Of a stretch of 64,000 nt of DNA, positions 1 through 11,598 are shown piece after piece. The notes below the pieces were generated by a model. That model was not told where the DNA came from and did not search any database. It saw only the letters and a list, made by a program, of their open reading frames with translations. The position numbers were made by a program, and so were the translations under genes. This DNA is from Thermococcus aggregans. Lineage in GTDB: Archaea; Methanobacteriota_B; Thermococci; Thermococcales; Thermococcaceae. Within the stretch, counting starts at the first letter, position 1; every line of letters begins with the position of its first letter. The stretch lies in NCBI RefSeq assembly GCF_024022995.1, contig NZ_CP099582.1:310001-374000 (forward strand), read 5' to 3'.

Positions 1-222
1 GAGGCACCGTTAAAGCTGGCATTCAGCCCCGAACCATTTATAGGAGTTTTCATACGTGCTCCGAAGATTGTTGAACTGCTGAGCAACAAGGTAAAGCCCA
101 TAGCGTGGCTTGGAGACAGAGTAGTGGGCGTAGAACAGGAAAACTTAATCGGACTCGAGTTCCATCCAGAGCTTACTGACGATACAAGACTCCACGAATA
201 CTTCCTTAAAAAGGCCCTCTGA
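1..222 (+). CDS. pdxT: PdxT, glutaminase subunit of PLP synthase (C-terminal part)
   Basis: This is the 3' end of a gene that begins before the window; 73 codons are visible. The protein releases ammonia from glutamine for the PdxS synthase that makes pyridoxal 5'-phosphate. The segment [12 protein letters not shown] and the ending [15 protein letters not shown] are typical of PdxT. The FHPEL stretch carries the histidine and glutamate of the class I glutaminase triad; the catalytic cysteine lies upstream of the window. The gene stops one base before a purine-box-like palindrome that belongs to the next gene. Identification is by recalled family motifs, and the short length limits certainty only slightly. 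Confidence 0.88.
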   Translation, partial: EAPLKLAFSPEPFIGVFIRAPKIVELLSNKVKPIAWLGDRVVGVEQENLIGLEFHPELTDDTRLHEYFLKKAL

Positions 223-1290
<1,068 letters not shown>

Positions 1291-1393
1291 AGTTTGGGTA
1301 ACAGTTAGGGACTGCAGATTCTCTCCTCTCATTTTAATTTTAACAAAAATTTGATTATTCCATAACTCTCAACCAAAGGTTTTGGCAAAGTAA

Positions 1394-2899
<1,506 letters not shown>

Positions 2900-2960
2900 T
2901 TTTTACATTTTCATGTTTAAATGATAAGTTTTTTAAATCAAATTTTACAATTTTATGTTG
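2900..2960 (+). promoter_or_regulatory. Two purine-box-like palindromes before guaA
   Basis: The first site (2900-2920) reads TTTTTACAT, four bases, ATGTTTAAA, with the same half-site and spacing as the perfect palindrome before purP. The second (about 2943-2960) reads TTTTACAA, four T, ATGTTG and ends 12 bases before the guaA start. An AT-rich TTTTTTAAATC TATA candidate at about 2929-2939 lies between them. Two sites bracketing a TATA box suggest repression, which is inference. Confidence 0.55.
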
Positions 2961-2972
2961 AAGGTGGCGATC

Positions 2973-3896
2973 ATGTGGAAGGAATTCATCGAAGAGAAGG
3001 TTAGAGAGATTAGAGAAACTGTAGGTGATGGTAAGGCAATAATCGCTTTAAGCGGAGGCGTAGACAGCTCTACAGCGGCAATACTCGCTCACAAAGCCAT
3101 TGGCGATAGGCTTTATGCTGTCTTCGTAAACACGGGGTTTTTGAGAAAGGGAGAGCCAGAGTTCGTTATAAAGACGTTCAGAGACGAATTTGGACTTAAC
3201 CTAATCTACGTCGATGCTCAGGAGAGGTTCTTTAATGCGTTAAGAGGCGTGGTAGACCCCGAGCAAAAGAGAAAGATAATAGGGAAAACCTTCATAGACG
3301 TCTTCGAGGAGGTTGCAAGAGAAATAAACGCTGATTTTCTGATTCAAGGCACGATAGCCCCTGACTGGATTGAAAGCCAAGGAAAAATTAAAAGCCATCA
3401 CAACGTCGGCGGACTTCCGGAGAGGCTGAACCTTAAGCTCATAGAACCGCTAAGAGACCTCTACAAAGATGAGGTCAGGCAAGTGGCAAAGGAGCTCGGC
3501 CTTCCTGAGAAGATATACAACCGCATGCCCTTCCCGGGACCAGGATTAGCCGTAAGAGTCTTGGGGGAGGTAACACCAGAAAAGGTCGCTATCGTTAGGG
3601 AAGCTAACGCCATAGTTGAAGAGGAGATTGAGAAAGCCGGTCTAAAGCCATGGCAGGCCTTTGCCGTCCTCTTGGGAGTCAAAACAGTTGGCGTGCAGGG
3701 CGACATAAGGGCCTACAAAGAGACAATAGCGGTCAGAGTAGTTGAGAGCTTGGACGGCATGACTGCAAATGCAATGAACGTTCCCTTTGAAGTGCTGCAG
3801 AGAATAGCCTTCCGCATAACGAGCGAAATTCCACAGGTGGGAAGGGTTCTCTACGACATAACGAACAAGCCTCCGGCAACGATTGAGTTTGAGTGA
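2973..3896 (+). CDS. guaAB: GMP synthetase, ATP-pyrophosphatase subunit
   Basis: This subunit adenylates XMP and aminates it to GMP, using ammonia from the separate glutaminase encoded next. The P-loop-like SGGVDSS of N-type ATP pyrophosphatases is at about residue 30. [11 protein letters not shown] and the C-terminal dimerisation domain ending [10 protein letters not shown] are characteristic. The chosen ATG at 2973 has AAGGTGG five bases upstream and begins [13 protein letters not shown], matching known archaeal starts. An in-frame ATG at 2955 lies inside the palindrome and lacks a binding site. The product is 307 aa. As in other Thermococcales the enzyme is split; in bacteria both domains are fused. 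Confidence 0.95.
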   Translation: MWKEFIEEKVREIRETVGDGKAIIALSGGVDSSTAAILAHKAIGDRLYAVFVNTGFLRKGEPEFVIKTFRDEFGLNLIYVDAQERFFNALRGVVDPEQKRKIIGKTFIDVFEEVAREINADFLIQGTIAPDWIESQGKIKSHHNVGGLPERLNLKLIEPLRDLYKDEVRQVAKELGLPEKIYNRMPFPGPGLAVRVLGEVTPEKVAIVREANAIVEEEIEKAGLKPWQAFAVLLGVKTVGVQGDIRAYKETIAVRVVESLDGMTANAMNVPFEVLQRIAFRITSEIPQVGRVLYDITNKPPATIEFE

Positions 3897-3902
3897 GGGG
3901 AG

Positions 3903-4469
3903 ATGATAATCATAATGGATAATCACGGACAATACGTGCACAGGATCTGGAGAACCCTCCGCTACCTCGGCGTTGAAGCTAAAATAATCCCGAACACAAC
4001 ACCCCTCGAAGAAATAAAGTCGATGAACCCAAAGGGTATAATCTTTTCAGGCGGCCCAACTTTGGAAAGAACGGGCAACTGTGAAGCAATCCTAGAGCAC
4101 TACGAAGAATTCAACGTGCCAATACTCGGTATTTGCCTTGGCCACCAGCTTATAGCAAAGCACTTTGGTGGTAAAGTGGGCAGGGGAGAAAAAGCCGAAT
4201 ACAGCCTCGTCGAGGTTGAGATAATAAAGGAAGATGAGATTTTCAAAGGGCTTCCAGAGAAGCTTAAGGTTTGGGAGAGCCACATGGATGAGGTAAAGGA
4301 GCTTCCAAAAGAATTTGAGCTTTTAGCTAAGAGCGACTTCTGCCCCGTTGAGGCAATGAAACACAAAAGCCTGCCGATTTATGGAGTGCAGTTCCACCCA
4401 GAAGTGGCACACACGGAAAAGGGAAGCGATATCTACAGGAATTTTGCGGAGCTCTGTGGAGAGCTTTAA
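3903..4469 (+). CDS. guaAA: GMP synthetase, glutamine amidotransferase subunit
   Basis: This 188-aa class I glutaminase supplies ammonia to the ATP-pyrophosphatase subunit encoded six bases upstream. The nucleophile elbow GICLGHQ has its cysteine near residue 78. QFHPEV near residue 167 gives the histidine and glutamate of the triad. SGGPTLE is the oxyanion-region motif. The start MIIIMDN is preceded by GAGGGG. The overall length and the ending LCGEL match archaeal GuaAA. Confidence 0.95.
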   Translation: MIIIMDNHGQYVHRIWRTLRYLGVEAKIIPNTTPLEEIKSMNPKGIIFSGGPTLERTGNCEAILEHYEEFNVPILGICLGHQLIAKHFGGKVGRGEKAEYSLVEVEIIKEDEIFKGLPEKLKVWESHMDEVKELPKEFELLAKSDFCPVEAMKHKSLPIYGVQFHPEVAHTEKGSDIYRNFAELCGEL

Positions 4470-4523
4470 ATGTTTTGTGGAAAAATTTAAATAATTTCCC
4501 ACTTATTTTTATGTGGTGGGAAA

Positions 4524-4748
4524 ATGATATCAAAAATAGATTCCAAAGGCAGGGTGTACATCCCAAAGAGCATGAGAAAGAAACTTACTAAAGATGTATA
4601 CCTAGTAGAAACCCCAGAAGGAATATTAATAATCCCCAAACCCAAAGATCCTATAAAAGAACTGGAGCAAATTGGAAAAAAACTTCCAGAAAAGTCAATT
4701 GAGGAACTCAAGAAAGACATAATAAAGCAAGCTCTGGAGGAATTATAA
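4524..4748 (+). CDS. AbrB/SpoVT-type antitoxin
   Basis: The 74-aa protein opens with the swapped-hairpin DNA-binding fold of AbrB antitoxins: KIDSKGRVYIPKSMRKKL followed by VYLVETPEGILIIPKP. The C-terminal 35 residues are charged and helical, typical of the toxin-neutralising tail. It overlaps the PIN gene by one base and the pair is clearly a VapBC-type module. A TATA-like ATTTAAATA lies at about 4485-4493. A short inverted repeat (CCCAC at 4498-4502, GTGGG at 4516-4520) between it and the ATG could be an autoregulatory site; that is inference. Confidence 0.85.
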   Translation: MISKIDSKGRVYIPKSMRKKLTKDVYLVETPEGILIIPKPKDPIKELEQIGKKLPEKSIEELKKDIIKQALEEL

Positions 4749-5116
4749 TGATTTATGCGGATACCGATTTTTTCCTTGCTCTTCTAAAACCAAATGACTG
4801 GTTAAAAGAGAATGCAAAAAAGATACTTAATAAATACAAAGACCAAATCACGACCTCAGAAGTCACTTTTATTGAGCTAATGCTCTTAGCCAAGCGCTAT
4901 AATCTTGATCCTATTAAAATCACAAGAAGCGTTATGGCAATATGCAATATAGATGATACAAAATATCTGAAAGCCGCTCTTTACATTAGGGAATACAATG
5001 CAAATGTCTTTGATGCATTCCATGCGGCAAACTGCGGAGGAGAAATAATAAGCTCAGATAATGTTTACGAAAGATTGGGAATAAAAAGGATAGACTTAAG
5101 AAAAGTTGAAGAGTAG
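4748..5116 (+). CDS. PIN-domain toxin (VapC-like)
   Basis: This 122-aa PIN domain is a predicted metal-dependent ribonuclease toxin, paired with the AbrB antitoxin just upstream. Acidic catalytic positions are visible: the first aspartates in IYADTDFFLALL, a glutamate in TSEVTFIELM, then VFDAFHAA and IISSDNVY near the C-terminus. The ATG is preceded by GGAGGA, itself inside the antitoxin's last codons, so the two are translationally coupled. Nothing indicates inactivation. Confidence 0.87.
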   Translation: MIYADTDFFLALLKPNDWLKENAKKILNKYKDQITTSEVTFIELMLLAKRYNLDPIKITRSVMAICNIDDTKYLKAALYIREYNANVFDAFHAANCGGEIISSDNVYERLGIKRIDLRKVEE

Positions 5117-5260
5117 CCTTCTGGCCTCTTCCCGTACTGAAGAGCGAGGCTTGAAAAGAAAAAGTTGCCCCCTTATAGACTTAAGCATATAAGGAATAAA
5201 AACAAAAACATTTTTAAGTGTTCTCCTTTTACTATTAAACAAAGTAAATAGGGGATGCAC

Positions 5261-5548
5261 ATGGGCTACACCATCTATTACCGCGTAAGCATCAAAGAGC
5301 ACGAAAAGGCATGTGCATTTGTTAAAAGAATCTGCAACGGCCTTAATTGGGATTGTGAAGTTAATAAGGGAGAGCTCATTATCAAACCGGCTACCGAAGA
5401 AGTAGAGCCTCTCGTAATTAAGAACGGAGAAGGATTCGTGAAAACTTACAAAAGAGAACCGTATACGTCGATTTACTTGCTACTGCTCTCTTCACTTTCA
5501 GCCTTTGGCTGTGTTGAAGTTTCTGATGATGAGGGTTTTGCTTTATGA
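5261..5548 (+). CDS. Conserved-looking small protein of unknown function
   Basis: The product is 95 aa if it starts at the ATG at 5261, which has GGGGATG six bases upstream; the ATG at 5255 would overlap that site. The sequence begins MGYTIYYRVSIKE and has mixed alpha/beta character with a hydrophobic stretch SIYLLLLSSLSAFGC near the C-terminus. I recognise no domain. Its last 76 bases overlap convergently with the end of the membrane-protein gene on the minus strand. Confidence 0.6.
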   Translation: MGYTIYYRVSIKEHEKACAFVKRICNGLNWDCEVNKGELIIKPATEEVEPLVIKNGEGFVKTYKREPYTSIYLLLLSSLSAFGCVEVSDDEGFAL

Positions 5549-6246
5549 ACTTCCAGCACTCTCCTCGGAATAGAGCTCCTGAATATCCTCTCTTCCACGA
5601 GAACCTTTACAATGTCCCCAACTTCAACTTCTTCTGCACTTTCGACCCAGTACTTGCCGGGCTTTACATTGGCCCTTATATCATCATGGACGTCTATCTT
5701 CACAAGTTCACCTTTTACTTCCTCTACAACCCCATAAGTCCAATCTCTGGTAAACTTTGATTTGTAGATGTGCCTAAATGCCAGCACCACTATAAAAATG
5801 AGTACCAAGTAAGCGTAGAAATAGTAGACGTTCTTTGCGAACCGCCTTACCAGAAGATATCCAAGAAAGGAGAGAAAGCCGATAGTTGTTAGCCCGTAAT
5901 AAAAGAATCTGTAAGGTTCAACTTCAATGAAGAACTCCCGGTTTTTTAAAATAGTATACCTAAGATAGAGGAAGTAAACAACAAAAGTCAAGGTCAAATA
6001 GAGCTCATTTCCAAAAAGGACTACCAATAATGAAAGCACGAGATAGAGGATAAAGGAGAGCTGAAGGTTTAAACTTAAAAGCTCATGAACTGTAAGTTCT
6101 CTCTTTATCAGCTTTTTAAGGATTTTGAATTTCGGAGGGTTTTTTGAGGGTTTCGGCTTTGCTATCTCCTTTAAGCATTTTTCGAGCCATTTTACTGATT
6201 TCTCAGCCGCTTCACCGACTTTATAGAAGATTTCATCAAAGTTCAT
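5473..6246 (-). CDS. Membrane protein, probable DUF2101 family
   Basis: This 257-aa protein is the last gene of the long minus-strand operon. After a charged N-terminus rich in Lys and Pro there are about four or five hydrophobic segments between residues 60 and 165. A soluble beta-rich C-terminal domain (about 175-235, with VKIDVHDDIRANVKPGKYWVE) and a Ser/Glu-rich tail follow. The ATG at 6246 has a perfect GAGGTGAT; the longer reading from 6270 has no such support. The domain assignment is from memory. A role in anchoring or assembling the surface proteins encoded upstream is inference from position. Confidence 0.7.
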   Translation of the reverse strand: MNFDEIFYKVGEAAEKSVKWLEKCLKEIAKPKPSKNPPKFKILKKLIKRELTVHELLSLNLQLSFILYLVLSLLVVLFGNELYLTLTFVVYFLYLRYTILKNREFFIEVEPYRFFYYGLTTIGFLSFLGYLLVRRFAKNVYYFYAYLVLIFIVVLAFRHIYKSKFTRDWTYGVVEEVKGELVKIDVHDDIRANVKPGKYWVESAEEVEVGDIVKVLVEERIFRSSIPRRVLEVHKAKPSSSETSTQPKAESEESSSK

Positions 6247-6256
6247 GATTATCACC

Positions 6257-9200
6257 TCAGCCACATGCATAGCCTTCTAGGAGATCGCACGCTGCCTGTT
6301 CTCCAAATATTGCTTCTGCAGTATAGGGATCAAGATAAAAGTCCGTATCAACTATAGGCGAACTATATCCACCGTTTGTTGATATTCCCAAAACTTTATA
6401 CGCTCTCTCATCATGTACCGGATACAAATATTCACCATCCAAATCTAAGTATACATAATCAACTGCCGTCTGGTTTATGCCCCTCAAAAAGGCAAGATTT
6501 GGAGGAAGGTTCCTTGGCAGTACCAAGCTAACAAGGCCAATTGGATACTTATATCCCCCATAAACAGCCTCTTGCATTCTTCTACTTAGCTCTTTGTAAT
6601 ATTCTCTATTCCTGTCACTACCCTCTAAACGCTCAAAGAACGATGGATAACCATCAATGCCAAAGTATCTCCAGTCTACAAGGCAATCAATAAATGGCTG
6701 GAGGTTATATGCCCTAGCGTTTCTCTCCCCTACAGCGGCTCCGACCTTTGATTCGCTTTCATTAAGAGTGACAGTCGCAACATGATAAGGATACTTTCCG
6801 ACAGCTATCCAATCGAAATATACCTCTAAATATACCTCTTGAGAGCTGTTAATAATTATTTGAACTTTCATAGGAGTTCCTTCAGGAATATCAGAAATCT
6901 GCGATAAAGAAAATCTGCCTGTATTATCTGTGAGATTCGTGGAGGTGTACGTGAAGTTAACTTCATAAGTGTAATACGCAGTGTAATCGATTGTAGCCCC
7001 ATTACTCGTCCCATTTTGTTCCCAATCTCTGAGTATCTTCAAAGATCCACTACTATCGAGATACTGCACAGAAGGAACTTCGCTTACATTGCTAATACTG
7101 TAGCTGAGCTTTGATTCGTCCAAATACTTTCTAACTGCTATCCAGTCGTAGTATGCCCAGTTATCATTTTTCTCGTTGTCCAAGACCAAATACATGTAAT
7201 AAAGAGGCTGTTGCACTTTCTGATTACCCTCGTTAACCCTATTTTTTGTAATATCATGGAATTTCACATTATTTACCTTCTTCTGGTCTACATAATAGAA
7301 CACTTGAACTTCATATGTATGAAACTTATTATCTCCTCTTGGGACATCAATATCCTCAACATCTCCGCTCCAGGATCTACGAATTGCCAAATAGTTCTCG
7401 TCACTATCCTTATTACCTGTGGTACTACCTGTATCCTCTCCAGCATCATCCGTAAATAGTAATAGCTGAGATGTTTTGTTTTCAGACCACTTGTCCTCAA
7501 TTCCAATTCCTGCGTCCCAATCTTTACCAATATCTCTAGGTCGCATTCTAAACCTCACTGAGTAATTTTCATAGAGTTCAATAAGCTTACTTCTCAAAGC
7601 GAGTAGGTTATTACCATTTTTTATTATTAGTGTTCCGTTGACTTGTACGATGTTATCTTCGATGTTATCTCTTTCTTCAGGTGGTATCTCCCATTTATCC
7701 TCCCATGTACTGTCCTCAAAATCGTCAAAAAACTCAAAAACTTGATCTCCTACTCCTCTTGTCATATTGCCTGTGTTGTACTCAATGTAAAAAATTGTGG
7801 GGGAGCCCTCAAGATCACTTCTAACCCATATCAAGGCCTCAGTCTCATTCCAGTATTCAATCCAGAAGGGCACCTCTTCAAAATAAGAATTATAGACTTT
7901 AATTTCTGCTTCAGCCAAGGAGCTATTGCTCTTTATTAATTGCAGGAGACTTTGATTAGTTATCTTTATCGGAATCTGAATATCTGCGTAGTCTGGAAGG
8001 TCGTCTTTGAATATCTCTACTTTTATCATATTTTCACCTTTGCTTGCTGGGGCTAGGGCTATTCCTCCACCCTCTCCCTCCATTTTATATCTCACGAATA
8101 TTGGATAATCGAACGAAGCCTTTGACTCCAAAACACTAGCGGTAGTATTGGGCCCGACAGTAAGAATGCTATCTGCATACGTAACATTTCCCAGCACTTC
8201 CCAATTAATCAAATCATAAAAATCATCAAAGAGATCAAAGAGATCATAGGGAGTACCCGGTGTAAGCCCTACAGGAGAGGTATCATAGTAAATAGCGTAT
8301 TCATCCGTATTTGCCTTCTTTATCCATATGTATATCCAATCATCTCCCCACTCTTCAATCCAGAAGGGAACGGGTGCACAAGTGGATTTTTCATAAATCT
8401 GTAGGGAAGCTAGAGTACCACTATGGTAGACATCCCCAAGTTCAGAAGAAGGAATTTTGAGTAAAACTATGCTCCCCGGATCACCTACCTCAACTGTAAA
8501 GTTCTTCCGATACCTATAGGTCGAAGAACACCACTTTTGTGTGCCTATTTCTTCTACGATCATTGCTGCAAAGTCCCCATCTCTAAAGACGTCCGTCGGA
8601 GATATTTTTGTGTTGTTTATGACTGTTGAATAGATTATAGGCCTATTATCTCCCGGGCTAGGTATTACATAGGATGAGCCAATGATATGTCCCAATATAT
8701 GAGGATCATCTATTGGTATGTAGCTCTTTCCAACGTATATCTTGTAGCTCTCCAGACGCTCTAGGGATGTAGTAACCGGAGCAGACAGTCTCCCGGAGTT
8801 ATACCCAAATCCTTCCAAAGCTATTATTGGCCTATTAATGATTGGGTAAGGATAATTGCACGCCCTAATAACCTGAGAGAACCCTCCATCAGTAAGATAC
8901 GCTATTAAGGGGTCTTCCATGTTCTCTATAGGCACTACTGCGTATACACTGTCAAGGCTTCCATTGTAAATCACTTTCCCAGAGAAGTCCTCAATGAGGA
9001 CTCGTGGTATTGAGGCGTTAACCACTATATGAAACGAGTCCAATGGGGCAACTGTTATTTCAAGTTCGTTTGCAAAATCACTTGCATTGGAGGGAAATAC
9101 GAGTACGTATCCTTGCTTTTCCAATTGTTCCCGCAGGGTGCTGAACCAGTCCTTTATAGTATAGCCTTCCATAAATTCCTTCGTTTTATTGTACTTGTCT

Positions 9201-9517
9201 AAATTTGTCTCAGAGCCTATGTAGGTTCCCTCCAGAATAAGATGCTCTATTGCCAAGCTTGCATTATCTATAAACTGCTTCTGGGTAACTACATAATCTA
9301 TAACCAAAGCAAGTGCTCTCCTAGTAGAGATTTCAAGCAAATTCTCAAAGTCCTCCTTAAAGTAGCCTACAACACGATAAGTTTTTTCCACCTGTAATCT
9401 TTCGCTTTGGGACTGAAGGATAGATGAGGAAATATCTTCATAAGTAGCCACGAGGAGAAGAATAGGGATTAAAAGCACCAAAACTACAGAGTTTAAGATA
9501 AAGCCTCTCCTCCGCAT
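6257..9517 (-). CDS. Large pilin-like surface protein with two DUF2341 modules and a lectin-like region
   Basis: At 1086 aa this is the largest product of the operon. It starts MRRRGFILNSVVLVLLIPILLLVA, a positively charged end and hydrophobic helix like those of archaeal pilin-type proteins. The rest is predicted extracellular, with many NxS/T sequons. Two DUF2341-like modules are visible by their cores VPFWIEEWGDDWIYIWIK (about residues 375-392) and VPFWIEYWNETEALIWVR (about 543-560). Each is followed by a YDT/EYNT segment and then a FDLFDDF or FEFFDDFED stretch that begins a concanavalin-like glycan-binding region. It overlaps the upstream gene at ATGA. Glycan binding is inference from domain families. 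Confidence 0.75.
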   Translation of the reverse strand: MRRRGFILNSVVLVLLIPILLLVATYEDISSSILQSQSERLQVEKTYRVVGYFKEDFENLLEISTRRALALVIDYVVTQKQFIDNASLAIEHLILEGTYIGSETNLDKYNKTKEFMEGYTIKDWFSTLREQLEKQGYVLVFPSNASDFANELEITVAPLDSFHIVVNASIPRVLIEDFSGKVIYNGSLDSVYAVVPIENMEDPLIAYLTDGGFSQVIRACNYPYPIINRPIIALEGFGYNSGRLSAPVTTSLERLESYKIYVGKSYIPIDDPHILGHIIGSSYVIPSPGDNRPIIYSTVINNTKISPTDVFRDGDFAAMIVEEIGTQKWCSSTYRYRKNFTVEVGDPGSIVLLKIPSSELGDVYHSGTLASLQIYEKSTCAPVPFWIEEWGDDWIYIWIKKANTDEYAIYYDTSPVGLTPGTPYDLFDLFDDFYDLINWEVLGNVTYADSILTVGPNTTASVLESKASFDYPIFVRYKMEGEGGGIALAPASKGENMIKVEIFKDDLPDYADIQIPIKITNQSLLQLIKSNSSLAEAEIKVYNSYFEEVPFWIEYWNETEALIWVRSDLEGSPTIFYIEYNTGNMTRGVGDQVFEFFDDFEDSTWEDKWEIPPEERDNIEDNIVQVNGTLIIKNGNNLLALRSKLIELYENYSVRFRMRPRDIGKDWDAGIGIEDKWSENKTSQLLLFTDDAGEDTGSTTGNKDSDENYLAIRRSWSGDVEDIDVPRGDNKFHTYEVQVFYYVDQKKVNNVKFHDITKNRVNEGNQKVQQPLYYMYLVLDNEKNDNWAYYDWIAVRKYLDESKLSYSISNVSEVPSVQYLDSSGSLKILRDWEQNGTSNGATIDYTAYYTYEVNFTYTSTNLTDNTGRFSLSQISDIPEGTPMKVQIIINSSQEVYLEVYFDWIAVGKYPYHVATVTLNESESKVGAAVGERNARAYNLQPFIDCLVDWRYFGIDGYPSFFERLEGSDRNREYYKELSRRMQEAVYGGYKYPIGLVSLVLPRNLPPNLAFLRGINQTAVDYVYLDLDGEYLYPVHDERAYKVLGISTNGGYSSPIVDTDFYLDPYTAEAIFGEQAACDLLEGYACG

Positions 9518-11598
9518 CAGTCTTCCCTCCAGACCCTTAGTGTTACTCGTATCGGCTTAATAGCTTTGGGAATTCCTTCCAAAGAAACAAAACTTATTTT
9601 TGTGCCTCCAATATCCACATCTATCGGATCATCCCACCCGTCTCCCCCGAGCTTCTTAAAAAGCGAAAGTATTGCATCATCAACTGCATATTCCTCAGGA
9701 GTTAAGTTTGCTACCGTTATGTTCATGTACCTTCCTTCAGTTATTGCTTGTGGGTCTCCTACAATTATGCTCCTATTTTTATCATCGTATTCATATTTGT
9801 ACGTGAGATTGTACGCAACAACTTCAGGGTATCCTTGTAGCAGGAAAGGCTTTATTTCTCCGTAAGGAACGTAAACTTCAATGGAATATACGAGCTCTCC
9901 TATACTGTAATTTTCAACCCGAGACTTCTGAATCTCGTTGCTCTCATTTAAGCTCATACCCACATAGTTTTCTCCCGGGACAAGGGCAGTTATTGCTTCA
10001 TTAGAGCTGTCTTTCATGTTATTAATTAATAGCCACCTCGCAGAAGTGAGAGGAGTTGACGACGAAGCATTGAACACTAAAGTCCAATTGGTGGATGATC
10101 CTGGAGAAACCGCCAATTTTGTAATCTTCGCAGAAGTGTCTAGAACAAAGTTAAATCTCGCCCACAAAGGAGTTGCGTATGAAGGCATGGTGACGTTCCA
10201 CACGAAGTCGTAATCACTCGAGGATACAAGGTTCGTGCTATTCACCTCTTCGAGTATGTCCATGGTGTACAAGGTTTTCGGAATATCCGGAGTGTATTCA
10301 ACCTTAATAAAAGAGCTCTCAGGCTCTAATTTTATAGACCCAGATGCATTGACTGTTATTTTGAACCATACATACTTTCTGGAAAGAGCATCAAACTCTC
10401 CATTATCATTATTTAAAGTCAGCCAGTACGATCCAGTAGTAGAATCATAAGTAAGAGTATATGGCCCCTTAACAAAGTAAGCACTCCCATTGGGAACAAT
10501 TATAGAAAGTTCAAGATTCTTAGGATTGGGATTCAACTTAACGTTTACCGTAACACTAGTAAGGTTTCCAGGAATGAAAATGCCTTTAACTGCTTCAAAT
10601 GAACCATTTGCCTCGATGCCGTCAAAGTAAAAGGTTTTTGGGTACTCTACAACGTTTAGCTTGGCAGTATCATAATAAAGGACTATATAACCGTTTGGCC
10701 GTATTCCAGCATTACTTGCATTTGAGATCACAATTTTGAATTCATGCTGTCTGAGATCCTCTTTTTCTCTCAAAATCTCCAACATATAACACTCCTGGGT
10801 ATTATTCGGATCAAAATCTTCCAGGAGATATGGAGGCCCATTTAAACCGCACTCCACTTTAACACCATCTATGAACAAGTTTATTGTAGAATTCTCATCA
10901 ATTGGTTCAAAGAACCACTTTACTCCAGCTACACTGGCATCTGGCGGCAATAGATTCTCTTCTTCATTAGGTACCAAAAATTCGAGAGTAATATTTGAAG
11001 AAGTTGAATTTGCAGCACCTGTAAAGTACATGTAGATGGCACGTCTACTAGTTAGGCGGGTAATGTACGCTCTTGCAACATAACCTCTGGGAGTCTGGTT
11101 AAATTCATACCCGGAAAGAATCAATGTTGCAGCAGAAACATCTCTTGCTTCCGAGTAACTGGTGGAGACGTTCCTTAGATAGGGGCTTGTATAATTTTCT
11201 ATTAAAAGCTCATAATTGTAGCCGTTCAATGTAATGCTTAGCAGGTATCCCAATATTTTCTCGGCTTTGTTTTTCAATCCTCTCTTTGGGAACACGGCAT
11301 CTAAAGACCAGTAAGTGGCAACGATTTCAAGAGGTGGCATTTCTGGAGAGACAAAATTTTCATCAATAATGCCTTCCACAGTCCAGTTTAACAGAACTTC
11401 TGGGGGAACAAGGTTTTTTAGAGGTATCGTTTTGTACATAGTTAAAAGATCCTCCGCAGTCAGTTTTTCCTGTTCTCTAAAATAAGTCCCATGAATGTTT
11501 GTATCTGTGGTAAAGACGCCCAAACTACTTATAAATACCATGACTAAGATTAAAGCCAGTAATGCATCGAGTGTAAAAATAAACGCTCTCCGCTTCAT
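9517..11598 (-). CDS. Pilin-like anchored surface protein
   Basis: The 693-aa product begins MKRRAFIFTLDALLALIL, a class III-like signal and membrane helix, and continues as a long Asn/Thr-rich, beta-strand-rich extracellular region with many NxT/S sequons. A DIDVDIGGT-like stretch occurs near the C-terminus. I recognise no enzymatic domain. Start and stop both overlap neighbours at ATGA, showing tight coupling in the operon. It is probably a structural component of the same surface assembly as its neighbours. Confidence 0.72.
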   Translation of the reverse strand: MKRRAFIFTLDALLALILVMVFISSLGVFTTDTNIHGTYFREQEKLTAEDLLTMYKTIPLKNLVPPEVLLNWTVEGIIDENFVSPEMPPLEIVATYWSLDAVFPKRGLKNKAEKILGYLLSITLNGYNYELLIENYTSPYLRNVSTSYSEARDVSAATLILSGYEFNQTPRGYVARAYITRLTSRRAIYMYFTGAANSTSSNITLEFLVPNEEENLLPPDASVAGVKWFFEPIDENSTINLFIDGVKVECGLNGPPYLLEDFDPNNTQECYMLEILREKEDLRQHEFKIVISNASNAGIRPNGYIVLYYDTAKLNVVEYPKTFYFDGIEANGSFEAVKGIFIPGNLTSVTVNVKLNPNPKNLELSIIVPNGSAYFVKGPYTLTYDSTTGSYWLTLNNDNGEFDALSRKYVWFKITVNASGSIKLEPESSFIKVEYTPDIPKTLYTMDILEEVNSTNLVSSSDYDFVWNVTMPSYATPLWARFNFVLDTSAKITKLAVSPGSSTNWTLVFNASSSTPLTSARWLLINNMKDSSNEAITALVPGENYVGMSLNESNEIQKSRVENYSIGELVYSIEVYVPYGEIKPFLLQGYPEVVAYNLTYKYEYDDKNRSIIVGDPQAITEGRYMNITVANLTPEEYAVDDAILSLFKKLGGDGWDDPIDVDIGGTKISFVSLEGIPKAIKPIRVTLRVWRED

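Noticed and set aside
4498-4520. CCCAC/GTGGG inverted repeat as a terminator of guaAA
   Set aside because: The arms are only five bases and it lies between the TATA and start of the next gene, so an operator is more likely than a terminator.
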